Assembly: GCA_014607495.2 (NCBI GenBank)
Contig: CP053175.1
Coordinates: forward strand, 5,704,001 to 5,768,000
Length of the DNA: 64,000 nt
DNA from: Carposina sasakii
Lineage: Eukaryota > Arthropoda > Insecta > Lepidoptera > Carposinidae
Reading direction: 5' to 3'
Shown here: positions 31,871 through 43,118 of the stretch, piece by piece
Layout of the letters: each line of letters opens with the position of its first letter
Position numbering within the stretch: the stretch's first letter is position 1
Translations under genes and position numbers: made by a program
The notes under the pieces: model-generated
Databases searched by the model: none
What the model saw: the letters and a program-made list of their open reading frames with translations, nothing else
Told to the model about the DNA's origin: nothing

Positions 31871-34800
31871 CTGTAAAATAAAATCAAATTGTTTAATTAA
31901 ATAAGGCTATCTTTTATAACAACAATTCTATTATTAATCATGCAGTAAGGAGTGACATTGAAATTATCGATGTTTTACAATATCATTTTGCACATCACCA
32001 TTTTTTCAATTAGGTATTTGAAAAGCCAAAAAGTTGAATTACGTGGCAAGGTGCTCCAGCAGGACTTCCCAACGAAGATCGAAATAAAACAAGATTCGGA
32101 AATCACCGAAAAAGGTATAATACAAGGCAATACAATATATCTACATCGACTTAGAAATTTTTCTTTTAATAAACAAGGGCTGGGTATTTTAAAGAACCGC
32201 AATGCAATCTTTGCGTGGTCTGGTGGAGCTGGAACCCAGTCACTATACACCGAACTATGATGATGTAGAAAAACGGTAGACGTGAATGAAAGTGACAGTT
32301 TCAAGAAATGTATACCACAGTTATGGGATGTTAAACCTTCGCGGTTCGAACCACTACAAGCAGAATCACTACCAATGACAAGATCTAGATCATACCTTCC
32401 ATCCTCCTGAGCCAAATCAACAGTGATCTCATCACCGCAGAAGTAGCTTTTGCCCACCGGTGTCGGAAACAGCAGAGCGCTGGGTCCAGTTCCCAGGGTC
32501 ACCTTACGACCCTGAGAGGCTGCGTGCTCGAGGATCCTTGCGCTGGAGTTATACGTCAGCCTGATGCTTTCGACGTACCAGCGTTCTCCACCAGGCGTCT
32601 GGGAATAGGCATTATTATTTCATGGTATTTTGGAACAATGATCACATGATGGAAAAGTAGGAATTGGCCAGTCTTGGGTCAGAAGTAGGAACGAGCTCTT
32701 ATCCCATTATTTATGGAGACGGTGCAATATAGTTTCTTTTGAAACTCATATTGCCAGTGATTAGTCGCTTGTTATGCTGTCTGCCTGATGCCTCTGACGA
32801 CTCTGATTGACGATTACCAATACCCAAGGAGGGTCGTCGAGTATTGGTAATTTTAAATCTTTAAAATATAAAAATCTTTACATGAAATTAAATTGACTAA
32901 GCAAGCTGATAAACTTTTTTTTTATTGGCATCGGTGGTGATTGTCGTGATCATGGGTAGCCCAAGTTTACTTTAAGAGAATATACTACAGACAAAAAGAG
33001 TCATTCTAGGGGACTCAAATTGCAACAACAATCATAGACCTACCTTAGCAAATTGCCACTCCAAGCTGAAGTCTTTGAAGGAGAGAGTCAAGGTTTCCGC
33101 GTCTGCATCCTTGCAGACTCCGGCTACGTTCACGTTGTTGGGCACGAAGGTGTTGGCATCCTGGAAGATTGGGAAAGACCTATCACTGATAATCAACTTA
33201 TTCAGCGAATCTCTGTCCTAGTTAACGTAACGTCGTAGATTAGCCACTTTACTCAAGTATCCAAAGGTTATCCTCGTAATATTTAAAACAAAACGGCAGG
33301 TATTCAAACGCTGTACACCGATTTACATGTCTTCTGGTAAGCAGAGCCAGAAAAGTATTGTAAATGCAGATATAATGAGATACTAGTCAAGTGCTAATAA
33401 GGTGCCTGCATAATCCAGTTTTATCTCCAGCTCCATCACTCGCTCAAGGTCACTCGATATTAACCAACTTGCAAGTGCACTCCTAGCGGAGAAAATATTT
33501 GGGTTACCACTCGTAGGTATATTTTTGCTTGCAGCTAATTCTGGTATTATTATTACATATTACTTGTAGGGTAGTACAAATATTTGTTGGTATTTGCATT
33601 TAGTAATGAGACTGCGCTATCTCTTACGTAGTAACTATTATCATAAAGGAATAACATGTAGACATAGAGTGCTAATATCATACTAACAGTTTCGATGCAC
33701 CATTAGACTTTTCGGTGCCTCAGTCCTTGATACTTAGATTGCATTACTATACGTTACAATACCTTAGTAATGTAGTACATTACTATACATTGCACTAATA
33801 GAATCTAAGTGTCAAGGACTGGAATTGTGAGGCACCGAAAAGTCTAATGGTGCATCGAAACTGTTAGTATGATATTAGCACTCTATGTCTACATCTTATT
33901 CCTCTATGCTATTACCTACATATTATTTAAAATTGGATAGACCTTATAAAATCAGTGCCTATAGTTTGAAAGGTAAGCTCGCCTTTGTACATTATCTTTT
34001 CAAATATTTTATCTTGTATAAAATCTTGAAAAAATAACGTTGCAAAAAACGTACATAATTTAAAAGAGATGGTAAAATTCGTCATCCGAGTTAAGTGACC
34101 CGATAGCTCAGTTGATTAGAGCAACGCACGGAATGCGAGAGGTCGTGAGTTCAAATCTCACACGGGTGAAAAAATATTTCATAAAAAAAAAAAATAAATT
34201 AATATTTATTTATCTTGTGTTTTTTCTGTGTAACTACAATAAAGAATGTTGAATTAATATGAAAAGGTCCCCAGCCTTCGCTAGGTACTGACCAGAAATT
34301 CGAAAACTTTTGACTGGCAGAAGAATTGGTCATACTCACAGCTCGCTCGTTCAACTTGGTAACATAAGATATGTCGAGGAGAGCGTCCACAGTGAGGAGT
34401 ATACACGTCTCACCACCACCGCCGAGAAGACGGTATGTCGCTGTGGACAGGCTTCTTTCGGTAACCGCTTCCTGGAACGTGCAAGTAAAGGACTACATTA
34501 AGTGCCGAATTCTAAATCGCAACTCGAGTGACCGAGTTTCTTTGACATACCTATCAAAGAGTATTTTTCCTGAAATGTGCATGTAAAGAACTAATATACC
34601 TACCTATATTATTTATTTTATTTTTATTATTTTCATGAGACACAAACAGTACTATTATTACACAAATATATTTACAATACATAAGTATTAACGCCCGTCG
34701 CGTAGTCGCACCTTGACCGATTCCCTAAGAGTTACTTTTCAACGGTTGAGGCAGTTGAATTTCAAGTTAGAAGTTAGTGACTAATGATATAGTAACAAAT

Positions 34801-35956
34801 CTAGTGGGAAATGTTTGTTTGAATAATTCTAAATACGAGTACTAGGTATTGAGTGTAAGCTTTCAATGGCAAGATTACCTATTTCCAATGAAAAACAAAA
34901 CACTGCTCTCGCTATTGACCATCTGGCTGTCGCCAGGGGTGGCCAACAGTACCTTGATCTTGTCCACCTAATCTCGCCTTGTCTAATCAAATTGTCCACC
35001 CCTACTAAAGGCAATATAAAGCAACATATCTTTACCAAAATTATGCCATAGAACTTAATCGTTACGAAAAACATTTAAAAAGACCTTTTAAAAAATTTAT
35101 ACGACCTAAATACACATTGAAAAAAATACATTCGTCAGCCATTCAACCACTTAACTCGATCTCATATCAAAACAGGCTTTTGTTATAATTATAATAACAA
35201 AGAAGCATCTCACCCTCACTTAACAACGTTTCCTATTTCTGGCACTAAAGGCATAAGTCAAGACATTATACATATATATTTAATCTAGAGCAACTTTGTA
35301 ATAATCATGTAATAAAATGTATAATATAGCTAAAATATTAACACGCCTCTCTCACGCAGACCATCCAACAGTTCATAGATCTACCTCTACATATAACCAT
35401 CCACATTCATGCCCATGCTCTTTGTAAAAAATGCCTTGCGTCTCGTCGCTTGTCTGTACCAAGACAAGACAAACGGTTACTTCGTAACTTGTCGATGTAA
35501 TGACACAACAATTGAAAAGAATAGTGACGTCATAGTTACATTGAACATCAAATTAAAATAATCTGTCGTATGACCACTGAATAATGAGTCCCCAGAAGGA
35601 GTCATAATTTATAAATGTATGCCGGGTAGTGAAGCCAAAAAACGAGGCGAAAACTTGTTGAAAACCAAATCGAGAAATATCACTTCTTAGATTTTTAATG
35701 TACCTACTTAACAAATAAGTTGTAAAGTAAACCCATATTATATGACTCATAAAGGAGAGAAATATAAACCAACTAGCCAATTTGACCGACTTAAAGTTGC
35801 TTCAAAAGTGTTGGTGGTCGGCCTTTGAAGAACTTATTATTAACTTACCGTGGATCCCCCAGGTGCAATAGTAGTCTTGCTATACTTCGTCACCCTTGGT
35901 TTCCTCGTCGACGCACTGTCCAATTGCAGGCATTGTACGGAACACATCATAAGGCA
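31621..35956 (-). CDS. Lamp1: Lysosome-associated membrane protein (LAMP family), five exons; start codon exon uncertain
   Basis: Exons on the minus strand: 35956-35849, 34471-34340, 33160-33044, 32598-32396, 31870-31621, all with GT/AG borders and matching phase (269 residues plus stop). Seen: an S/T-rich start (TRKPRVTKYSKTTIAPGGST), then one LAMP luminal domain (STATYRLLGGGGETCILL; NNVNVAGVC; ETLTLSFKDFSLEW; ALLFPTPVGKSYFCGDEITV; KLYLRQMRLQAFMF; FGPPWHC). Four cysteines fit the two LAMP disulfides. Then come a membrane span (VAVGAALAIATAGTLLGYAI) and the tail RYLKVKKVQYDTME. YDTM is a YXX-phi lysosomal sorting signal. One N-glycosylation site (NSS) is visible. Role (family knowledge): abundant glycoprotein of the late endosome/lysosome membrane. 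Length is slightly below fly Lamp1. A 9-bp first exon ATG-GCG-TAC (36314-36306, followed by GTAATC) would join in phase and give a plausible signal peptide (MAYCLMMCSVQCLQL), but this is tentative. Confidence 0.88.
32396..32598 (-). CDS. Lamp1: LAMP exon: core of luminal domain, third cysteine
   Basis: 203 bp from acceptor TTCCCAG to AG|GTATGA (phase 2). Encodes TPGGERWYVESIRLTYNSSA and the family signature FPTPVGKSYFCGDEITVDLA. NSS is a potential glycosylation site. Confidence 0.88.
33044..33160 (-). CDS. Lamp1: LAMP exon: second cysteine
   Basis: Acceptor CTTCCAG, 39 codons DANTFVPNNVNVAGVC..., donor AAG|GTAGGT, phase 0 both sides. LTLSF-DFSLEWQF is the strand that precedes the Y-V-S-hydrophobic run in this family. 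Confidence 0.88.
33641..33908. mobile_element. 268-bp foldback element in a LAMP intron
   Basis: Arms of about 115 bp: CATAAAGGAATAACATGTAG, AGTGCTAATATCATACTAAC, AGTTTCGATGCACCATTAGA and CTTTTCGGTGCCTCA on the left recur reversed on the right, ending TTATTCCTCTATG. The centre contains repeated CATTACTATAC motifs. CTATTA is duplicated at 33635-33640 and 33909-33914. No coding capacity. Confidence 0.85.
34062..34170 (+). repeat. tRNA-like SINE with a conserved 5' block (copy 1)
   Basis: A 31-bp block starting AAAAGAGATGGTAAAATTCG is followed by tRNA-like sequence from 34097: GACCCGATAGCTCAGTTGAT (A-box region), GAGTTCAAATCTCAC (B box) and CACGGGTGA. The same block precedes a tRNA-like part at 49512-49616. 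A dispersed repeat is therefore more likely than a functional tRNA gene. Confidence 0.7.
34340..34471 (-). CDS. Lamp1: LAMP exon: first cysteine of the luminal domain
   Basis: Acceptor GTTCCAG, 44 codons EAVTERS...KLNERA, donor GCT|GTGAGT, phase 0 at both ends. TYRLLGGGGETCILL matches the start of the LAMP fold, and the Cys should pair with AGVC in the next exon. Confidence 0.85.
35849..35956 (-). CDS. Lamp1: LAMP exon: signal-peptide end and S/T-rich segment
   Basis: Acceptor TTATTTACAG, 36 codons starting CLMMCSVQCLQLDSAS, donor ACG|GTAAGT. Only one frame is open. The hydrophobic beginning fits a cleaved signal peptide completed by an upstream exon, or starting at the internal ATGATG. Confidence 0.75.
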
Positions 35957-37036
35957 CTGTAAATAAAAACATCAGTCAAATTGGAATACAACAGCCTAAT
36001 GGCATCTGCTTGTACTAAGATTAGGATAATGGCTTATTTAGGCAAGGCCAAACATATCCGTGACAAGTCGATAAAAGGACGAGGATTTAAAAAAAAATTG
36101 CAGCCACTTCCCCCACCACTTTGAGATGGCATGCCATTGGCCTCGTCATAATGGACGATAAGGACGGCCAAACGCGCTGCAGTATACGATTTGACTGCAC
36201 AATACACGACAATCGGTATAGATTTGAAAAGTGGTGGCGATTGTCGATAATATCTCTCGATAAAATACTACATCCCACCTACTCTCTTCCAAAAATATAG
36301 ATTACGTACGCCATTTTTATCTTTAAACCACTCATATATTACCGCAGTAGCTTTAGCTGTCTAAAGTTATTTTTATAATATATAACGTTATTTATAACAT
36401 TATAATATTAAAGTTTTTTTGGGGTATTTGAGTCAAAATTGAATAAATTTATATAATTAGTAATAAAGCCTGCCTACTTATCTGGTACTTGTGGGAGCTC
36501 ATTTACATAAACAGATATATTTTCAGCTCGATATGTAAGTGTTCTGGTAAAATAAAAATAAAGTAACTACCTAAGTAAGTACGTAATTTATGTATAGGTA
36601 TCGATAATATTTATCGATACGATAACTGAAATTTTATGTTGACAAGACATCACTATTATTATTTTGCCGACCCTAGATCTTCGGGGCACTAATAAAATAA
36701 CATAGAATGTGTAAAGTTAGCTAGTTAAGAATTTGTCTTTAATACAAAAATTATCGTTAACCAATTTCGTGAATTAGATACAATGCACTATTTCTTCTCC
36801 TACATAGAACTCTACAACTATAATGTCTATTACATAACCGACTCAACACTCTGCAAACACATTTGAAAATCCAATCATCATGCTCTGATACTCGTGGTTA
36901 CTACGAATAGGTTCAATTCGATTAAAAACTCCTATCAAATTTAATTGAATAGGTAGGAATAGGAACTCTCCTAACGAATGTTGGAATTTTCTAACTTTTT
37001 CTATTTTGAGGGCACACTCTACCTGTGAGGAGGCAT
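35957..37036. other. Upstream flank of LAMP; probable promoter region
   Basis: No repeat family. Contains several TCGATA strings (36069, 36245, 36258, 36601, 36614), the tentative 9-bp first exon at 36306-36314 and the DRE palindrome at 36598-36620. Confidence 0.45.
36598..36620. promoter_or_regulatory. Palindromic pair of DRE-type TATCGATA sites
   Basis: GTATCGATA, spacer ATATT, TATCGATAC: two octamers TATCGATA (36599-36606 and 36612-36619) in a 23-bp palindrome. TATCGATA is the binding site of DREF, common at insect housekeeping promoters (family knowledge). It lies about 640 bp upstream of the first firm LAMP exon. Confidence 0.5.
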
Positions 37037-37205
37037 GTAGTACCTACACTACAGGGACAAGAGGGTCTTGGTGTTTTGTAGGCGATGGGCTGACCACCCG
37101 TCACTACTAACTGAACTTGTACATCTCAATTACCTATACCCTTAAAATTGGTCAGAAATGGCACCATGTGGTTCTATCGGCTCTTGGTGCTCTGCCTACT
37201 TTTTA
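37037..37205 (-). repeat. Family E repeat, reverse copy
   Basis: GACAAGAGGGTCTTGGTGTT, TTGTAGGCGATGGGCTGACC, AAATGGCACCATGTGGTTCT and TCTTGGTGCTCTGCCTAC: the reversed middle of family E. Confidence 0.7.
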
Positions 37206-38093
37206 TTACTAAGAACACGTTGTTATGTTGACGCAGAGACACAATTTAGACTGAATATCGTATGAGACCGTAATATTGTATGAGATGAATAAGTAGGTAT
37301 ATCAATGGCTACACCTATTTTTAGTACCTAAGTCCTAAGTGTTTCTACTAAATTAAGTTCTGAACCTCCAGAAGTTTAGTCTATAAGTTAGATAACTTAA
37401 GATAAACTGTTGACCTTTAAGGTTATAAACCAGAAGTGTCACTTGAAAGCTAAAAACGTTGCCCACGCTTAAGTAAAGATAGGCATAGGCGCATAGCCTC
37501 TAGTGAAAGTTAATTTAATTCGGCTGGCAATATTAATAACCATTTTAGACCGAAATTCGGACCTAGTAGCTTCGGCTCAGAAGATAGGCAGCCACTCCAA
37601 ATATAAAAACAGTCCAAATATGTCGTGTGGTGTCGGCAGAGTAGAAATACTCGTAGTACCATCCCTTGTCTGTCCGTGGGTATCGTAGGGTTTCCGGGAA
37701 GTGGGCAGTAGCCCTCCCTAAGTGTAGTTGCCTACTAATCTTTTTCGTCGTTTTTTTTTCATGTCTAAAGAATAATCTTACTTATAATTTTTTTTAGCTC
37801 TAACATTAAAGTTATGTTGGTTTATCCGTTAAAATTAAAACAAATGAACATTTTCGTTCTTACTTTTTGAGAACACATGCGATACCTCCGAGGCGTAAAA
37901 TAACGTAACTTTTGCACCTACACGTATAAACTTTAACAGCCCTTGAGGGGGTGGTTTTACGTTTTTATTACACCTATCTTGTGTTACGAGGGAAGATTGC
38001 TAAGTCGAGTTTTTCTTGGCAAAGTTGCTGTATGGAACCAAAGAAAAGCTTCTTTAAAACCGGCCAAGTGCGAGTAGGACTCCGCCAGTGCAC

Positions 38094-38124
38094 AGTACAG
38101 CCTTGTGGCATACAAGGCTGTACT
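38094..38124. repeat. Perfect 13-bp hairpin
   Basis: AGTACAGCCTTGT, loop GGCAT, ACAAGGCTGTACT. It lies between a short 'GGCCAAGTGCGAGTAGGACT' repeat fragment and a family F copy. Confidence 0.7.
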
Positions 38125-38135
38125 ACCTACCTACT

Positions 38136-38335
38136 GCCATAGGGGTTTTGTCTATACATAGTTACCACGTTGGGCAGGCGGCATGGTGACCGCAGTGTGA
38201 TTTTCATACTATGTTATCAACACGGGAGGCGCTGCTGCCTACCTCGCGGATACAATTAAATCCTACGATTTCCACGGGCAGACATAGGGTAGAGCGTGGA
38301 TGTCTTCTACTCTACCGACATCAAACGGCGTGTGC
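38136..38335 (+). repeat. Family F repeat
   Basis: TAGTTACCACGTTGGGCAGG, GGTGACCGCAGTGTGATTTT, TCAACACGGGAGGCGCTGCT and TTCTACTCTACCGACATCA. The beginning of the family is missing. Confidence 0.7.
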
Positions 38336-40360
38336 GTACCTAATATCGCTAAAAAAAATCTCCCTCTCTCTGCCTCCCAATTTTAACCGAATTCAAGTTG
38401 GTCCCCATATAAGCTAACTAACCTATGAATAAATAGTTGTCTATTCTAGGAATGGGCATGGGTAGGTACCTAACCTCGTTAAAATCTATTAGTTCTTGGA
38501 TGACGTCATACCTACACCTTCGAAACTTAGCCCTTACGTCATGATGTCATGAATGAACTAAATGTTACTCAAGCCCCTTCGCCCGCCAACAGTAGTGTAA
38601 AATCCCACGCCTTTCTTTTCCAACTCTTCCCGCCGAATAACAAAAAAGTTGTTTTCTATAGAATAGTCCTAAATATTATAAAAGAATCGCTAAGCAATGT
38701 CTAAACACCTGTTTTGCTAGTCAATGTCTAAGGTTTTAAGCACCGTCTAATTTATGAATCAATCAATCACTGCAGCAAAAAGTTTAAATTTCGAAAATGG
38801 TTCCAACTCAATAAAAAATCCCACAGTTCAAGTAAAATATATTTTATAAGTTTATAACAAAAGAATCAAGTTGACATTTCAAATTAAGTTATTTTTTTAA
38901 AAAAGGCACTTTACGCATGAATGTCTTAGTATTTAAAACTAAAAGATGTGGAAAATAAAGTACCTACCCACAATAGAAATATCTACCCACGTTTTTAGAT
39001 CTACCTTCCCAAATGTATTCAAAAAAGTTTTTTAATGTCTATTTTTGTCGAAATTGTAGACGACAGTTGAATACTAGATTGTGGAATTAGGTGAGTTTAG
39101 CTTTTACTTTAAAAATCGATAATCTAATAACGAACATACATTATTCAGAAATCAATTATGTACGTCAACTAATAAACTGCTATTAATTACTAATAACTTT
39201 ATTATGATTTGTAAGCTTGCACGCATAGGCACAGCAAAGGGTACGATCAATATTTCACTCAAAATTATGTTTACCTATCTCTTTACTGTTTAAGTCAATG
39301 AATCTACGTGAAATAACTACATGAATAGCCAGATAATTGGATTTGTCAAAGATTTACGAAAATTTCAGGAGGTGATAAATATTTTTTATTTTATTTTTTA
39401 TAGACAGTGTTATGACTTTTTCAAAGTACCTGTACATACTTAATATGAAAGCAGTTTGGTAATATTAGTAAGTGTAGTAAAAACCATTGAATTTGTAATA
39501 CTTACCTTAAAAAAAAAAACTATCTTTGTGTAACGTAATTAATCTTGTATTTTTTCTTAGGACAAATAAGGTTAGGTAAATTATGAAAAAAAATAAGAAT
39601 ATTGTTTTGTTCAATGTTAATGTTAATACATAATTATTTTATTAATATTTCGGTAATATTTTGTAATTGTAAGTGAATGGCTTGGGAAATATTGCGTTAA
39701 TGCAAGGATGCCTTCAAGTTACGATATATGGGTTGTACTTCAGAAATTTCAATAACCGTATATGAGGTATTTCGCTTTTAAATCCATTCAGACGCAAATA
39801 ACAGATTGAAATCGAACAAGAAACTTGAACATCTATAGATTAAAACTTCCGTGCACAGTATCTAGGTCGTGAAAGTTGTTACAATTCCATTTACAATTTT
39901 CAAGTACATTCAAGTACCACTTAGGTACTTATTCTGTGTAAAATAACAATAACTCTCTCATTGCCATAAGCCCCATCTTCATGTAGGCGTAAGTACGTAC
40001 TAGTTGCCGAAATCTTTTTGAAGTATTATCATAATCTGAGCTTTTTAGACTATAAACGAGAAAAGTTTTCTCGTATAACGCCTTGAGGTGAAGGTCAGAA
40101 TCTTTGCTGAATTATGTTCAATCTTTACCTACTAACCTACAATTTCTATAAACGTAAAAGTTTTTTACTGTCAATCTAAAATTACAATGTGGGATGATCA
40201 CCTAGTTTAGGTTAGTCTCAACATTTAAAACCGCCTAAATATGAGTGTCTAATTGTAAAATTATATTCTTCTAGTGAGACCAACATACGAGTAGAGTACG
40301 TTTATAACACAAATCGAAACAAAACTTTGTAGTTATTGACGTGGATATAAAAATCAATAA
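38336..40360. other. AT-rich intergenic DNA, nothing recognised
   Basis: Two kilobases without family repeats, RNA genes or a coding frame that could be assigned. Confidence 0.5.
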
Positions 40361-40590
40361 AGGACTAGTGGACGCCCGCGACTCCGCCCGCGTGGACTGC
40401 AGAAAAAAACAAAATGTCGAAAATATCCGGGATAAAAACATTTTTCCGGGATAAAATAGTAGCCTAATGTTAAGTGGGTCCTGTCACAATATATTCCTGA
40501 AAACTGCGTCGAAATCGGTTCAGCCGTTTCTGAGATTAGCGTGCACAAACATCGATCCGTTACAATTTTATTACATGTAATAATATAGAT
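40361..40590 (-). repeat. Family A repeat, reverse copy
   Basis: GACTAGTGGACGCCCGCGAC, TCCGCCCGCGTGGACTGCAG, TTAAGTGGGTCCTGTCACAA, AAATCGGTTCAGCCGTTTCT and GATTAGCGTGCACAAAC, ending TTTTATTACATGTAATAATA. Confidence 0.75.
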
Positions 40591-42554
40591 AGAAGATTGA
40601 TAGATAGAAGATATATATACATAGATGACGGAATTTGTACAAGAGGCGTTAAAATATAATGTAAAAATTCAAAAAAGGAGAAGTGAAATAAAACTAATAT
40701 TTTCTTACATTTTCTACTCTTCCATCTAAAAGAAACTTACTACTGCCTACATAGCAGCAGCTATGTCAATATATCTCAAGGAGTCAATATTTTCGTTACA
40801 TCGAACGAAGAGGCTGTCTGTTTTCGCTTATTCTTAGTGGAAAAATAATATTTCTGCCCTACCTTAATAAGTTTATTTACTGTTAGAGACCAAGAAAAAT
40901 ATTAAAGGTACAATTTTAACTAACTATATTAACTTCACTTTCAGCTTTCGCGTTTGAAATACGAAAGAATTAATTATAACAACCCAATTACAATGCGAAA
41001 AATTATAATTGCTAAGCTAGGGAAATTAATAAAATTTTATTTAATGGATTGCAAGTAACCAGACATTCCATAAAATGTGCGTGACGAGGCCATGCATATT
41101 TTCATGATTCTTTAAAATTTAACTATACACATAGGTACCTGGGTAGATAACTTACCTGTTCTTTTAGCCAGTCTGAAAGTAATCTCATGCCTACTGTGAA
41201 ACTTTAAAATAATCGTACGTAATAAGTACAAGAAAGTTTTCAGTGATATGTAGAAATTAATATAGATGCAACTATAGAATATTAATGCCTATTAGTCAAT
41301 AAAATAATTAACAAAGCATTTTTACACCACAAAGTATTTTTTGAAATACTGCACAAACTAGGTACCTACTTACTAATAAGGTACTTACAGAAACATAATA
41401 TTTTAGCCAGCGTCAAAGTCGTGTCGAACATTTTCACAAAGTTCTTTTGTCCCATTATACCGTAAACCATCTTGTGATCTCCTTAGATACCGCAGCTAGA
41501 TTAAAACACAAAGTGTAATTGTTATGCCTACTATATCAAGAGCAATAATTTAAAATAACGTTTTTTACGTCAGTCACTATCGAATTTGGCATGAACTTTA
41601 TATCGTCTCCAAGTCTTTCTGATAAAACTGAGGAATACTCTATTTTTTTACTTTTTATACTAAGCAAGTTGATCAAATGGCAGACATTTTGTGACGTCAT
41701 GTAAAGGAAAATCAATTCTTTGGGGCATGCGCAAATTTTCTCCTTGGCCTATTTCGTCTCTTCGAGTCGTGACCGTGACGGAATTCATTTTATTTTATAT
41801 TACATTATAAAATAGGCTTTAATTCTTTATGAATGAATCTTGTTTCATTGAACGACTATTAATAGGCTATGACTAAACCATCCAAACTTATAGCGTAACC
41901 CCGCTTGCTTTGCAATATGAAGCACACCTACAGAAGTTATAAGGCTATGCACAAAATTATTATTACCTATATGCCTATAGGTACATTTGATACTTTACAT
42001 GCCCGCTTATAGGAAACTAAGTACGTGCAATTTGACCTTTGTGAAATATGCTAGTAAGCCATTAGGAGACAACAAAATTATTTTGTGTTACATTGAAGAT
42101 GCCCTTTTCTTATCCTCGACGATAAAACGACGCGACACGCACGAGCTGTTTAGGTTAGGCGTCTCTAACTGTAGGTACCGCTACCTGTATTCGTAAGTAT
42201 GTAGGTACTTTTGAATTATTGTAGGTACGTGTTTTATTTATTTTGCACCTAGTTAAGTAGTGCATTAATATAATGTACTTGTAGATTGTTTTACATACAA
42301 TGCCTCTGACATCCTGTAGGTATAAGTAAATGTAAAGAGTACCTACGCTACGACAAATTTCTCTTACCGCTTTTTGCTAATCTGGCTAATCGTATGTGGC
42401 AACATTTTCTATGTCACGTGCGTTTTATTCGTTTTGTTGAACTGGAATTACATAATATTAATTATAATTATGTTGTTCTGTATTTGATTACAAAATATAA
42501 GTATTACAGCATTTTTAAGTTATATCTGTTACCAACAGAACTGGGCACCATTAA
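40591..42554. other. AT-rich intergenic DNA
   Basis: No gene supported. A decayed reversed family B piece lies at about 41455-41510 (TTTTGTCCCATTATACCGTA, GTGATCTCCTTAGATACCGC). Short ATG-plus-donor strings at 41449-41398 and 41199-41162 on the minus strand are discussed among the rejected items. Confidence 0.45.
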
Positions 42555-42690
42555 TATAAAAAAATAGTTAACTTCGTTAATCGCCAATCCGTTACTGAAA
42601 AAGTTAACTTCGTTAAGAGTTAAAGCGTTACATTTCAGCAAAGTTAACGCAGGTTAACGTTAATCGTTAATCCGTTAACACGTGATAAAA
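42555..42690. repeat. Dense cluster of GTTAAC/CGTTAA motifs
   Basis: About twelve GTTAA or TTAAC occurrences in 130 bp, on both strands, for example AGTTAACTTCGTTAATCG, AAGTTAACTTCGTTAAGAGT, AGGTTAACGTTAATCGTTAA and TCCGTTAACACGTG. The two AGTTAACTTCGTTAA units are 42 bp apart. Confidence 0.6.
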
Positions 42691-43118
42691 ACTGTATCGT
42701 CTTATAAAATAAAAATATTAGACTAGTTGCGTTCTGGACGAAACTCTAATTTGATGGACTTAATAGCCCAGGCAACGAAGATTATAAATAATAAATAATA
42801 GTATGAAAGTTTTGCAAATGTTCATTCTAGCTTATTATTAAACGTGTTAAAAGTCCTGAATAATTGAAGCTCCGCAATCGCAGACATCTTGAAAAAAAGG
42901 TGCACTTTTATGGTTTTTGTTATGTAACTCCTAAATTATTATATTTATTGAAAAAATACTTATTAGATACGAAAATTTAATCTTAAGACGATTTGATAGT
43001 AATGTAATAACCAATTGCTATTTAGGTGAATTGCTACATAGACATATGTTAGTCGCAATGATACACGAATCAAAAATAAATAATAACGTGATTTTTCGGG
43101 TGCGGCACGGTCTGTGTG

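Noticed and set aside
34097..34169. Possible tRNA gene
   Set aside because: A and B boxes are good, but the same upstream 31-bp block precedes another tRNA-like sequence at 49543-49615, so both are better explained as a SINE.
41162..41449. Two alternative first exons for LAMP on the minus strand (ATG at 41429 to a GTAAGT donor near 41398; a 38-bp piece 41199-41162 with GTAAGT)
   Set aside because: The phases would fit, but the encoded residues (MRLLSDWLKEQ) do not make a signal peptide, and the region borders a decayed family B copy. The 36.3 kb candidate is nearer and simpler.
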